Translations under genes and position numbers: made by a program | Shown: positions 1 to 6,279 of the stretch, in pieces | Numbering within the stretch: position 1 is the stretch's first letter | Layout: every line of letters starts with the position of its first letter | The notes under the pieces: model-generated | Told to the model about the DNA's origin: nothing | Databases searched by the model: none | Seen by the model: only the letters and a program-made list of their open reading frames with translations | From: JBOFFI01 sp051657245 | GTDB lineage: Bacteria; Pseudomonadota; Alphaproteobacteria; Holosporales; JBOFFI01 | Length of the DNA stretch: 11,835 bases | Direction: 5' to 3' | NCBI GenBank assembly: GCA_051657245.1 | Contig: JBOFKI010000079.1 | Location: 1 to 11,835, forward strand

Positions 1-90
1 CCCCAAGAAAAAGAAACAGTCACTCAGCCCCAAACCGCCCCCTCCTTCCCTTGGGGGGAAGAAAAAGTGTCGAAGGCGTGAAAGTTTCCG

Positions 91-118
91 TTGCGCCAGA
101 AAAGAAAAATCGTTTAAC
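91..118 (+). promoter_or_regulatory. Weak promoter-like site before the hairpin triplet
   Basis: TTGCGC (91-96) and TTTAAC (113-118) are 16 nt apart. Transcription would then start a few bases before H1 at 130. The same site occurs at 11758-11785 on the minus strand, inside the fully identical outer part of the repeat. The match to the sigma-70 consensus is only partial, so this is a suggestion. Confidence 0.25.
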
Positions 119-129
119 ATCTTGTTTAG

Positions 130-233
130 CCTTAAATGACTCTGCGCGAGTCGTTAAAGGTTAGCGGCATCGGGGAGTTAGTGCTCCCTGGTGTCGCGTG
201 TTTGCCCCTGAAACATTTGTTCCAGAGACGCGA
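130..233 (+). ncRNA. Candidate structured RNA: three tandem hairpins in the left repeat
   Basis: Three long hairpins follow each other without gaps. H1 (130-142 with 148-160) has 12 of 13 positions paired around a 5-nt loop. H2 (166-177 with 184-195) has 12 of 12 paired around a 6-nt loop. H3 (196-204 with 223-231) has one internal mismatch and an 18-nt apical region. Several pairs are G-U on the plus strand (137/153, 167/194, 170/191, 172/189, 202/225) and become A-C mismatches on the other strand, which points to a plus-strand RNA or single-stranded DNA form. Compared with the right copy, only 1 of about 64 paired bases differs (C142 to T, still a U-G pair), against 12 of about 40 unpaired bases. 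No known RNA family is recognised, so the function is unknown. Confidence 0.5.
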
Positions 234-423
234 AATAAGTTCAGCGGGTTTTATGCAAGAAAAGCAGGTGCCTCCAAGCTTTTCAAGCACTTACCAACCA
301 AACTTAACCCCCAACCTAGCAAATTTTGTCTTTAAGATCAATCAATTTTATTTCGAATTTGTGTCTTTCCTGCGCGCCCTTTGTCATCCCCGTGGCCTTT
401 TGTCATTCGCGTCCCTCTTTGTC

Positions 424-443
424 ATCCCCGCGCAGGCGGGGAT
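424..443. repeat. Palindromic repeat ATCCCCGC-N4-GCGGGGAT
   Basis: A perfect 8-bp stem with loop GCAG, flanked by TTTGTC on the left and CCAGG on the right. It is preceded by two partial units of the same family (about 380-418). In translation this type gives the familiar spurious peptide VIPAQAGIQ. Such palindromes occur in many copies in several proteobacterial genomes. Confidence 0.85.
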
Positions 444-483
444 CCAGGGAAAATTTAAAAAATGCCCCAGAACTTGAAGGCTG

Positions 484-516
484 CAGCTTAGAGAAGGTTT
501 GCTTGCAAAGGCGCTG
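484..516 (+). other. Fourth conserved stem in the repeat (H4)
   Basis: CAGC (484-487) pairs with GCTG (513-516). After a one-sided 9-nt bulge, 497-500 pairs with 509-512. The left copy has two U-G pairs here (498/511 and 499/510). In the right copy (11375-11407, minus strand) the bases are U-A and C-G, so pairing is kept and strengthened. The third difference in this block (504) lies in the loop. The wobble polarity is again the plus strand of the left copy. Confidence 0.4.
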
Positions 517-524
517 AAACCTGG

Positions 525-544
525 ATTCCCGCCGCCGCGGGAAT
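525..544. repeat. Palindromic repeat ATTCCCGC-N4-GCGGGAAT
   Basis: A perfect 8-bp stem with loop CGCC, followed by GACAAA. It is in the opposite orientation to the unit at 424-443, so the two units face each other across the conserved block 448-520. An exact copy including the GACAAA tail lies 100 bp further on. Confidence 0.85.
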
Positions 545-624
545 GACAAAGCGAGGCGGGGATCCAGGAAAACCCCTATAGAAATGACGCTTCAGGAGAA
601 ATTCCAGGTGATAAAATTTTCTAG

Positions 625-644
625 ATTCCCGCCGCCGCGGGAAT
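625..644. repeat. Palindromic repeat, exact copy of 525-544
   Basis: Same stem, loop and GACAAA tail as 525-544, displaced by exactly 100 bp. The piece between them contains a half unit (GGCGGGGATCCAGG, about 556-569) and is missing from the right copy of the large inverted repeat, so it looks like a local insertion or duplication. Confidence 0.85.
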
Positions 645-762
645 GACAAAGAGAGTGGTGTGGGAAAGACAATGTTTGAAGCTTAGGTTCCCACTTCTGC
701 GGGGATAAGAAAATTTTATGAAAATTTTTTCATCAGACACGTTTTAAATAGCAACTGTTCTT

Positions 763-1308
763 TCAGCCTTTTTTTTCTTGGATATTGCCCCACCCTACTC
801 TACAGGGTACCCAACCTTTTGCAGTTTTTTCTATGTTAATGTAACACCAACCTCCCTGCTTTTCCAACAAAGAGGCAATCACACCCTTTTCTAAACGCGC
901 AATGGCACCACTATCCAAGCAAGGTGCATTTCTCAATATAACTTCATTTTCTAGAATGAGTATCGTCTGTTTGGCGCTTAACAAACTTTGATGAACCCAG
1001 CCTTGCTTTCCTTCAAAGTCCTCAATTTTTCGCCAATTATCAAAATCAGCCAAAACTTTCACAGGCAGACTTTTCCGAACCAATACCCAACAAATGGGGT
1101 AGTGAGATCCAGGGCCCGTCCTAACATTGACTTCTGAAGATTTCAGGGAAGCAAATCCAACTGCTGCTGGCTGCACTGCAGAAACAGCCTCAGCAAGAGA
1201 AAATACAAAACCGAAATAATAAACAATCCCCCAAAGAAAAACAGAAGACAGCCCTCGCTTACATTTGGCTAAATTTGAAGAAGATACAAAAACGTTGTGA
1301 AATAACAT
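763..1308 (-). CDS. Secreted protein with two bacterial SH3-like domains
   Basis: 181 residues from the ATG at 1308; the open frame runs further upstream, but that part overlaps dut and looks unlike protein. A signal peptide is likely: basic KCKRG (near 15-19), a hydrophobic stretch to about 35, and a small-residue cleavage site near AVSA. The first SH3-like domain follows (FASLKSSEVNVRTGPG, then WRKIEDFEGKQGWVHQSLLS), and the second covers the C-terminal half (VILRNAPC, GWCYINI, GWVPC). This arrangement matches an alphaproteobacterial SH3 family often found as a single secreted or periplasmic protein. Domains of this kind bind peptidoglycan or proteins, but the partner here is unknown. The ORF begins 47 nt after dut and is the last gene of the minus-strand series. 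A weak GAAAG-type ribosome site precedes the start. Confidence 0.85.
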   Translation of the reverse strand: MLFHNVFVSSSNLAKCKRGLSSVFLWGIVYYFGFVFSLAEAVSAVQPAAVGFASLKSSEVNVRTGPGSHYPICWVLVRKSLPVKVLADFDNWRKIEDFEGKQGWVHQSLLSAKQTILILENEVILRNAPCLDSGAIARLEKGVIASLLEKQGGWCYINIEKTAKGWVPCRVGWGNIQEKKG

Positions 1309-1355
1309 ATTTTCTTTGCTTTCAGTGGGCAGCAGCCAGCGACTCACCCCCCAAC

Positions 1356-1841
1356 CTACGAAGAGACAACAACTTTCATCCCAGTTGAACCGAACCCCCC
1401 GCGTGCTTCTTCTCGTTCCAGCTGGGCAGAAAGCTCCCACTCAACACGAGAAAATGGGGCAACGACAAGCTGTGCGATGCGATCCCCTCGCTCCACAGAA
1501 AAACCATGCTCCCCCAGGTTGATCAGCAACACCTTCATTTCCTGACGGTAATCAGCATCTATCGTACCTGGCGCATTCAAAACTGTTACACCTTGCTTGA
1601 GCGCAAGGCCCGAACGAGGACGAATTTGCCCTTCATACCCCTGGGGAAGTGCGATGCACAAACCCGTCGGGACCAAAACCCGTTGAAACGGCTTCAAGAA
1701 AATTGGCTCTAAAACAGCGGCGCACAGATCAAGCCCCGCACTTTCTTGGGTTGCATAAAAAGGCAAAGGAAGCCCTTCCGCGTGAGAAAGCTGCTTCACC
1801 AAAACATTTAAAGGCTTGTTAAGCTGTGCAACGCCAGACAT
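1356..1841 (-). CDS. dut: Deoxyuridine 5'-triphosphate nucleotidohydrolase (dUTPase)
   Basis: 161 residues, normal for the homotrimeric dUTPase. It hydrolyses dUTP to dUMP and pyrophosphate, keeping uracil out of DNA and feeding dTMP synthesis. All five family motifs are present and intact: SAGLDLCA (34-41), RPRSGLAL (74-81), LNAPGTIDADYRQE (88-101, with the catalytic Asp region), RGDRIAQLV (118-126) and the C-terminal RGGFGSTG (147-154). The ATG at 1841 lies 30 nt after rplS and has a GAGGGGG ribosome site 8 nt upstream, so co-expression with rplS is likely. Confidence 0.97.
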   Translation of the reverse strand: MSGVAQLNKPLNVLVKQLSHAEGLPLPFYATQESAGLDLCAAVLEPIFLKPFQRVLVPTGLCIALPQGYEGQIRPRSGLALKQGVTVLNAPGTIDADYRQEMKVLLINLGEHGFSVERGDRIAQLVVAPFSRVEWELSAQLEREEARGGFGSTGMKVVVSS

Positions 1842-1871
1842 GTCTGTTTCCCCCTCTTTTCCAACAAATCC

Positions 1872-2291
1872 TTAAGAAGCAGAAGTCCCCTCAACGGTTT
1901 CAGGCGATGACTGTTTCGACGCCGTTTGATGGCCATAAAAGGTACGCTCTGCGATACGAGCCTTTTTACCACGCAACTCCCGGAGGTAGTAAAGTTTCGC
2001 ACGACGCACAACCCCTTGGCGAACCCGTTGAATGGTAATTAAGGGAGAATAGAGGGAAAAAACCCGCTCAACACCTTCACCATAAGAGATCTTACGAACC
2101 GTCACAGAGGAATTGATGCCTGCGTTTTTCCGGGCAATACAAACACCCTCATAAGATTGTGTACGCTTACGATCACCTTCTTTAATCTCAACGAGTACCT
2201 TGAGGGTATCCCCTGGTCGAAAATCAGGGATAGACTTTCCTTCCATAAGACGATTCAGGTGATCCTGCTCAAATTGTTGTAACATGTTCAT
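1872..2291 (-). CDS. rplS: 50S ribosomal protein L19
   Basis: 139 residues. L19 sits at the 30S-50S interface of the ribosome. Family signatures are clear: IPDFRPGDTLKVLVEIKEG (21-39), the YEGVCIARKNAG block, GEGVERVFSLYSP, and VRRAKLYYLRELRGKKARI. A ~25-residue Ser/Thr/Glu-rich tail follows, as in many alphaproteobacterial L19 proteins. The start is fixed by a GAGGA ribosome site 7 nt upstream of the ATG; this site overlaps the trmD stop codon, so the two genes are probably translationally linked. A second ATG two codons on is possible. Confidence 0.98.
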   Translation of the reverse strand: MNMLQQFEQDHLNRLMEGKSIPDFRPGDTLKVLVEIKEGDRKRTQSYEGVCIARKNAGINSSVTVRKISYGEGVERVFSLYSPLITIQRVRQGVVRRAKLYYLRELRGKKARIAERTFYGHQTASKQSSPETVEGTSAS

Positions 2292-2294
2292 AAT

Positions 2295-3047
2295 TTAATC
2301 CTCACTTTTCTCATTCATACCACGTTGTTGATAACGTGTCCATAAGTCTGGTCGTCGCGTTTGGGTCAATTTTTCTGCCTGAGCTTGCCGCCAAGCCTTA
2401 ATCTTTCCATGATGCCCAGAAAGGAGAACTTCTGGCACTTCCATTCCCTCCCACGTCCTGGGACGCGTATAATGCGGGTATTCCAGCAAACCTTGGGAAA
2501 AACTCTCCTCTTCCAGAGATGCTCCCGTCCCAAGCACACCAGGAATAAGCCGCACACAAGCCTCAAGAAGCGCCATGGCAGCAAGCTCTCCGCCTGCCAA
2601 AACAAAATCACCCAGGCTCACTTCTTGAAAACCCCGCGCATCCAAAATACGCTGATCCACCCCTTCATATCGACCGCATAATAGAACCAAAGGCATATCA
2701 GATTCAACCCATTCTGTCACGCTTTTTTGAGAGAGGGTTTGTCCCCTTGGGGAAAGATAAATCATTGCTGGAGTTTTTGCTGGTTTGGTCTCTGGAAGGC
2801 ACCGTAATCCTGCCTCAATTGCCAGGTCCAAGACATCAGGCCGCATCACCATCCCAGGCCCTCCACCAAACGCAGGCTCATCAACCGTTTGATGCTTGTC
2901 CAAAGCAAAATCTCGAATATTTAAAACGTCTAAGCCCCAAAGACCTTTCTCAAGTGCTTCTCCTATAATGGAGGCTCCCAAGGGACCCGGAAAGAGTTCT
3001 GGGAAAAGCGTCAAGACGACGCTGTGAAAGCGACGGTCTGTTTCCAC
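2295..3047 (-). CDS. trmD: tRNA (guanine-N1)-methyltransferase
   Basis: 250 residues from GTG at 3047. TrmD methylates G37 of tRNAs that read CNN codons, using S-adenosylmethionine, and so prevents +1 frameshifting. It is a SPOUT enzyme with a trefoil knot: VDEPAFGGGPGMVM (55-68), YLSPRGQ (97-103), CGRYEGVDQR (124-133) and SLGDFVLAGGE (144-154) are all present. The start choice rests on a one-base overlap with the rimM stop (TAGTG); a longer frame to a TTG at 3083 would add 12 mostly basic residues and lies inside rimM. TrmD proteins normally begin just before the VLTLFPE strand, as here. It sits directly upstream of rplS. Confidence 0.96.
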   Translation of the reverse strand: METDRRFHSVVLTLFPELFPGPLGASIIGEALEKGLWGLDVLNIRDFALDKHQTVDEPAFGGGPGMVMRPDVLDLAIEAGLRCLPETKPAKTPAMIYLSPRGQTLSQKSVTEWVESDMPLVLLCGRYEGVDQRILDARGFQEVSLGDFVLAGGELAAMALLEACVRLIPGVLGTGASLEEESFSQGLLEYPHYTRPRTWEGMEVPEVLLSGHHGKIKAWRQAQAEKLTQTRRPDLWTRYQQRGMNEKSED

Positions 3048-3577
3048 TAGCGTTCTTCGTTTTTTTCTGGCGCCTCTTCCCAAGAATCGAGCACAATAAA
3101 TTTTTCAGATAAATTAATTTCTGGAACAAAATCCCGAGTAAAAGGAATTAAAAAAGAGGCTTTTTTATCTTTTCCCTGGGGAAGAATTTCTAAAACGTCG
3201 CTCTCCCCAACCTGATGCACCGCATAAACCCTACCTCCGGCGTGTCCATCAGGCTTTCTAACTTCAAGCCCAACCAAATCTTTATAATAAAATGTTTCTT
3301 CGTCCAAGCTTGGGAGCATTTCTTTTGAAACATGAAGAAGCTGACCATGAAGTGCTTCTGCTTGGGTTCTTGAGGGTATGCCCTCAACCATCACAATATA
3401 CGTCCCTTTTTCCTTATCAGGCTTATGTTTTTTGATCTTCAAGGGGGGTGTTTCTTCCGAGATCAACAAATAGGGATAAGAAAAAAGCGTCAAAGGGTTT
3501 TCCGTAAAACTTTTAATCTTAACGGCTCCTTGAAGGCCATGGGGAGCTACAATTTTTCCGACTACAATCAACTCCAC
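3047..3577 (-). CDS. rimM: 16S rRNA processing / 30S maturation factor RimM
   Basis: 176 residues. RimM binds S19 and the 30S head and assists late small-subunit assembly. The N-terminal RimM barrel is recognisable from VGKIVAPHGLQGAVKIKSFTE (6-26), and the C-terminal PRC-like barrel from FYYKDLVGLEV and ESDVLEI...FLIPFTRDFVPEINL. The start is GTG, with a GGGGGAG ribosome site 7 nt upstream; a TTG two codons later is an alternative. It begins 22 nt after kdsB and overlaps trmD by one base. In most proteobacteria rpsP precedes rimM; here kdsB takes that place. Confidence 0.96.
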   Translation of the reverse strand: MELIVVGKIVAPHGLQGAVKIKSFTENPLTLFSYPYLLISEETPPLKIKKHKPDKEKGTYIVMVEGIPSRTQAEALHGQLLHVSKEMLPSLDEETFYYKDLVGLEVRKPDGHAGGRVYAVHQVGESDVLEILPQGKDKKASFLIPFTRDFVPEINLSEKFIVLDSWEEAPEKNEER

Positions 3578-3599
3578 CTATCGACTCCCCCATTTAGCC

Positions 3600-4379
3600 C
3601 TAGGCGACACATTTTTCCGGACTGGCTCGCAAAAAAGCTTTTACATTTTCCAAATCATCTGGCGTATCAACGCTTAAAGGAAGGGGAACGTCCACCACAA
3701 CACCAGCAATGGTCAACCCATTATCCAAAGCTCTGAGTTGTTCAAGACTTTCCCGTTTTTCTGAATCGCTTTGAGGCATTCCGACGAAAGCCTTGAGAGC
3801 TTCTCTGCGGTAAGCATAAACACCGATATGCTGATACCAAGGCTCAAGGGGCTTCGTATAAGGCATTCGGCTGAACCCGACTGCATTCCCCCAAACCACA
3901 CCCTGGTGAGCAGCTGGCGCTGTTTCAAACTTTGCTTTGACAACGTGAGATGCTTCTAGATCACCCGCTTCAAGCTTGCGCACGACAGGGGTAGAGATGG
4001 AAACGGTATGGTCTACCTGGAGTGGAAGCAACAGAGGCATCAAAAGGGATGGCTCAAATACAGGTAAATCTCCTTGGACATTTAAAACATAAGCATAGCG
4101 CTGCTTTGGGTCAAATGCTTCAACAGCCTGGAACACAATGTCTGAGCCTGTCGGAACAGGATCTTTAACCCAAACTGCGTTCCCACCCGCTTTCTCAACA
4201 ATTTCCGCAATTTCTGCATCCGCACAGGCGACAACAACAGGACCGACAGCAGCCCTGCAGCTGCGTTCCCAAACATGCAAAATCATGGGTTTCCCCAAAA
4301 TATCTGCCAAAGGCTTCCCCGGCAAACGGGTGGAACCCAGACGGGCAGGTATTACGACAATACAATCAGATGTAGACAT
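3600..4379 (-). CDS. kdsB: 3-deoxy-manno-octulosonate cytidylyltransferase (CMP-KDO synthetase)
   Basis: 259 residues. KdsB activates KDO with CTP to give CMP-KDO, the donor for the inner core of lipopolysaccharide, so the organism probably makes at least lipid A-KDO. Visible motifs are the nucleotide-binding start VIPARLGSTRLPGKPLADI, PTGSD, the NVQGDLP motif in its alphaproteobacterial form, QHIGVYAYRREAL, ESLEQLRALDNG and the closing SVDTPDDLE. The length is normal. ATG at 4379 is preferred over the in-frame TTG one codon upstream; no good ribosome site is seen. A 59-nt gap separates it from rplI. Confidence 0.97.
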   Translation of the reverse strand: MSTSDCIVVIPARLGSTRLPGKPLADILGKPMILHVWERSCRAAVGPVVVACADAEIAEIVEKAGGNAVWVKDPVPTGSDIVFQAVEAFDPKQRYAYVLNVQGDLPVFEPSLLMPLLLPLQVDHTVSISTPVVRKLEAGDLEASHVVKAKFETAPAAHQGVVWGNAVGFSRMPYTKPLEPWYQHIGVYAYRREALKAFVGMPQSDSEKRESLEQLRALDNGLTIAGVVVDVPLPLSVDTPDDLENVKAFLRASPEKCVA

Positions 4380-4438
4380 CAAAACAGACCGATAATTTTA
4401 AATTTACAAAAAAGGTTACCCACAGTGCTCTAAAGGTT

Positions 4439-4957
4439 TTAAACCGTTTCCTCTTCCTTGGGCGCGTTTGCACGTAAAAATTTTTGCTTGGCTAAATCTG
4501 CTTCTTCTGAGGATTGTGCTACGATTAAGAAAATCGTCGTCAAGACATCTGAATGAAGCGCCAAGCGAATCGTGTGATTTCCAATAGATTTAAGGGGAGC
4601 ATCCAAAGCTACGTGCTCTTTCTTCACCGAAATGCCCTCTTTTCCAAAAGCTTCAGCAATGTCTTTGGCAGTAATGGAGCCATAAAGTTGTCCACTCTCT
4701 CCCGCTTGGCGCACCATCGTTATCACGTAAGATTTGAGGGCAACAGCAAGCTCTTCAGCATCTTTAAGCTTTTTTAAGTTCAATGCTTCTAACTGCGAAC
4801 GTTGCTCTTCGAAAAGCTTAAGATTTTCTTCTGAAGCCCGCAGCACTTTCTTTTGGGGAAGCAAAAAATTTCGGGCATAACCGGAACGTACGCGAACAAT
4901 ATCCCCTATCTTTCCAAGTTTTTTAACATTTTCACATAATACAACGCTGATCATCAT
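4439..4957 (-). CDS. rplI: 50S ribosomal protein L9
   Basis: 172 residues. L9 binds 23S rRNA near the L1 stalk and helps maintain reading-frame fidelity. The N-terminal signature is present (KLGKIGDIVRVRSGYARNFLLP, about 13-34), followed by the long connecting helix rich in Glu/Lys (43-80) and the C-terminal rRNA-binding domain (GQLYGSITAKDIAEAF onward). A short acidic tail ends the protein. Two consecutive ATGs start the gene; AGGAG lies 8 nt before the first. It begins 22 nt after the DUF2232 gene. Confidence 0.98.
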   Translation of the reverse strand: MMISVVLCENVKKLGKIGDIVRVRSGYARNFLLPQKKVLRASEENLKLFEEQRSQLEALNLKKLKDAEELAVALKSYVITMVRQAGESGQLYGSITAKDIAEAFGKEGISVKKEHVALDAPLKSIGNHTIRLALHSDVLTTIFLIVAQSSEEADLAKQKFLRANAPKEEETV

Positions 4958-4979
4958 CTTTTTTTCTCCTTTTTCAACT

Positions 4980-5921
4980 TTATGAAGGATCGCCTAAACG
5001 ACGGCGGATATGAATCCAAGGCTCAAAAAGCCCTAAACAAACAAGTGCCAACAAAGGCCACACCAAAAACACTAAAAGCCCGTATAGAGCAACAATTCCC
5101 CACTTCTCTTTTGAAAAGGCCCTGTAAACTCTGTGCACAACAGAAAACCCCTCTAGCAAAAAAGGAAACAGAGAAATGATGGCCAGATTTTTTGCCATCA
5201 CACTTAAATCCCCTGAAAAGAAAACAATTCCAACAAGGGAAGCAACCAACAGCCAATAGTTCCAATTTTCTATTTTCCAATAGTTGAAAGAAAGATTTAG
5301 TTGCTGATTTTTTTGAAACCACTTAAATAGCAACTGGGCTATCATCAAATTACACAACGTCATCAACATCCAAGAAAAGCTGATGATTCCTGAAAAATAG
5401 TTTTGGACCCAAGAAAAAAAAGTCTGATTAATTGAAGTTTCTCCCTTAGGAAGGGAAGCTGCGAACTTTTGAAGAGGCTCTCCTAAGATTTTTTCTAAAT
5501 CTGTTTGGGCGATCCAGACATGAAAAAAAACAGTTAAAACACACCCCATCAAAAGAAGGCACCGACCAATCAACGGGTCTGCAATTTTCTTTGAAGTCGC
5601 GCGTGCACGACCACTTTTTTGAAGCAATTTATGGCGTTTGAGAAAGTAAGCAAATAGAACAGCAGGCGTTACATAAAGCAAAATATAGGTAACCAGCTGT
5701 CCTTCTGCTGCAAACAAAAAGTGCAGCAAGCTTGCAACGGCTCCCCCAAGCAAAACTTCTTCGTAAGATGCAAAAAAGCAAAGCAAAAAGAAAGGAAGTT
5801 GGGCAAAATAACCCAAAAAAAGAAGAGGCAGCGCAAAAACCGCCCCTAATGACAACATAAAAAAGCTGAAAACACCAGAGAAGACGGACAACGCAATGGA
5901 TAAAACATGATCATGACGCAT
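4980..5921 (-). CDS. DUF2232 family integral membrane protein
   Basis: 313 residues with roughly eight hydrophobic segments, for example in 8-45, 45-65, 75-95, 120-140, 175-200, 220-245 and 275-300. The C-terminus is basic (WIHIRRRLGDPS). The sequence and its place between rpsR and rplI match the DUF2232 membrane protein that alphaproteobacteria keep in this locus. The biochemical function is not known; a link to envelope or cell division is only suggested by gene neighbourhoods. The ATG at 5921 has no clear ribosome site, and a GC-rich hairpin lies between it and rpsR, so its expression may be lower than that of the ribosomal genes. Confidence 0.88.
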   Translation of the reverse strand: MRHDHVLSIALSVFSGVFSFFMLSLGAVFALPLLFLGYFAQLPFFLLCFFASYEEVLLGGAVASLLHFLFAAEGQLVTYILLYVTPAVLFAYFLKRHKLLQKSGRARATSKKIADPLIGRCLLLMGCVLTVFFHVWIAQTDLEKILGEPLQKFAASLPKGETSINQTFFSWVQNYFSGIISFSWMLMTLCNLMIAQLLFKWFQKNQQLNLSFNYWKIENWNYWLLVASLVGIVFFSGDLSVMAKNLAIISLFPFLLEGFSVVHRVYRAFSKEKWGIVALYGLLVFLVWPLLALVCLGLFEPWIHIRRRLGDPS

Positions 5922-5954
5922 AAGACAATAACCAAACCTACGTACTAAAAGGCA

Positions 5955-5980
5955 GGCAGAGGGAACTTGAGTCCCCTGCC
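5955..5980 (-). terminator. GC-rich hairpin between rpsR and the DUF2232 gene
   Basis: Read on the minus strand, GGCAGGGG (5980-5973) pairs with CCTCTGCC (5962-5955) over a 10-nt loop, with one G-U pair. A TGCC and then four Ts follow. This could be a weak terminator or attenuator that reduces transcription into the membrane-protein gene. The T run is short, so it is unlikely to be a full stop. Confidence 0.4.
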
Positions 5981-5993
5981 CCCGTTTGCGTTT

Positions 5994-6266
5994 TTATTCC
6001 CCAACGTATGGCATCAAAGCCAAAAAACGCGCGCGCTTGATGGCAATCGCCAATTCCCTCTGCCGCTTTGAGCAAACAGACGTGATGCGGCGAGGAATAA
6101 TCTTACCGCGCTCTGTGACAAATTTTTGGAGAAGCCTTGAATCTTTATAGTCAATTTTAAGAGCATCTCGACCAGAAAAAGGACAAACTTTGCGCCGCCT
6201 AAAGAAGCTTTTTTTAGGAGAAGCCCCGGCGGACGATGGCTGAGAAAAAGATGTTGTTGGCTGCAT
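5994..6266 (-). CDS. rpsR: 30S ribosomal protein S18
   Basis: 90 residues. S18 pairs with S6 on the platform of the small subunit. The conserved core is present: RRKVCPF (24-30), IDYKDSRLLQKFVTERGKIIPRRITSVC, SKRQRELAIAIKRARFLALMPYV. An unusual Ser/Pro-rich 20-residue N-terminal extension precedes it. The ATG has an AAGGAG ribosome site 9 nt upstream, and the gene starts 13 nt after rpsF. Confidence 0.98.
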   Translation of the reverse strand: MQPTTSFSQPSSAGASPKKSFFRRRKVCPFSGRDALKIDYKDSRLLQKFVTERGKIIPRRITSVCSKRQRELAIAIKRARFLALMPYVGE

Positions 6267-6279
6267 AGACGCTATCTCC

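Larger units (their letters stand above)
41..675 (+). repeat. Left copy of ~0.5 kb inverted repeat
   Basis: Positions 41 onward are the reverse complement of the window's last ~550 bases. Positions 41-129 match without a single difference. 130-233 differs at 13 sites, almost all in hairpin loops, and 234-386 at only two sites. From about 387 the copies differ in the number of short TTTGTCAT-type units. The block 448-550 matches again with few changes. A further weaker match (641 to about 675) shows that the left copy carries about 90 extra bases. Positions 1-40 have no visible partner. No convincing gene lies in 1-762; the open frame at 136-477 is judged spurious because all nine codons that differ between copies are non-synonymous. 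Boundaries on the inner side are approximate. Confidence 0.93.

Noticed and set aside
136..477. 113-codon frame in the left repeat, and its ~108-codon partner at 11414-11740, as a conserved small protein
   Set aside because: All nine codons that differ between the copies (15 base changes) are non-synonymous and none is silent, the opposite of protein-level conservation. The changes follow RNA loops instead. The C-terminal part is the well-known spurious translation of the palindromic repeat.
424..644. Palindromes at 424, 525 and 625 as a CRISPR array
   Set aside because: Units are palindromic, in mixed orientation, with unequal spacing and no regular spacers; no cas genes are present.
41..675. 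The large repeat as an insertion sequence with its own transposase
   Set aside because: No frame in it resembles a transposase and its length is too small; at most it is a non-autonomous element. Its outer end is not visible on the right.
721..762. Terminator after the SH3 gene from ATGAAAA/TTTTCAT at about 718-733
   Set aside because: The stem is all A/T with almost no loop and no GC-rich part; it would not terminate well.
1309..1440. Extended start of the SH3 protein to 1440
   Set aside because: The added 44 residues overlap the end of dut, are rich in Trp/Cys/Arg, and precede a complete signal peptide that starts at the ATG at 1308.
3048..3083. Longer TrmD starting at TTG 3083
   Set aside because: The extra residues are unlike TrmD N-termini and lie in the rimM reading region; the GTG overlapping the rimM stop fits the family start.
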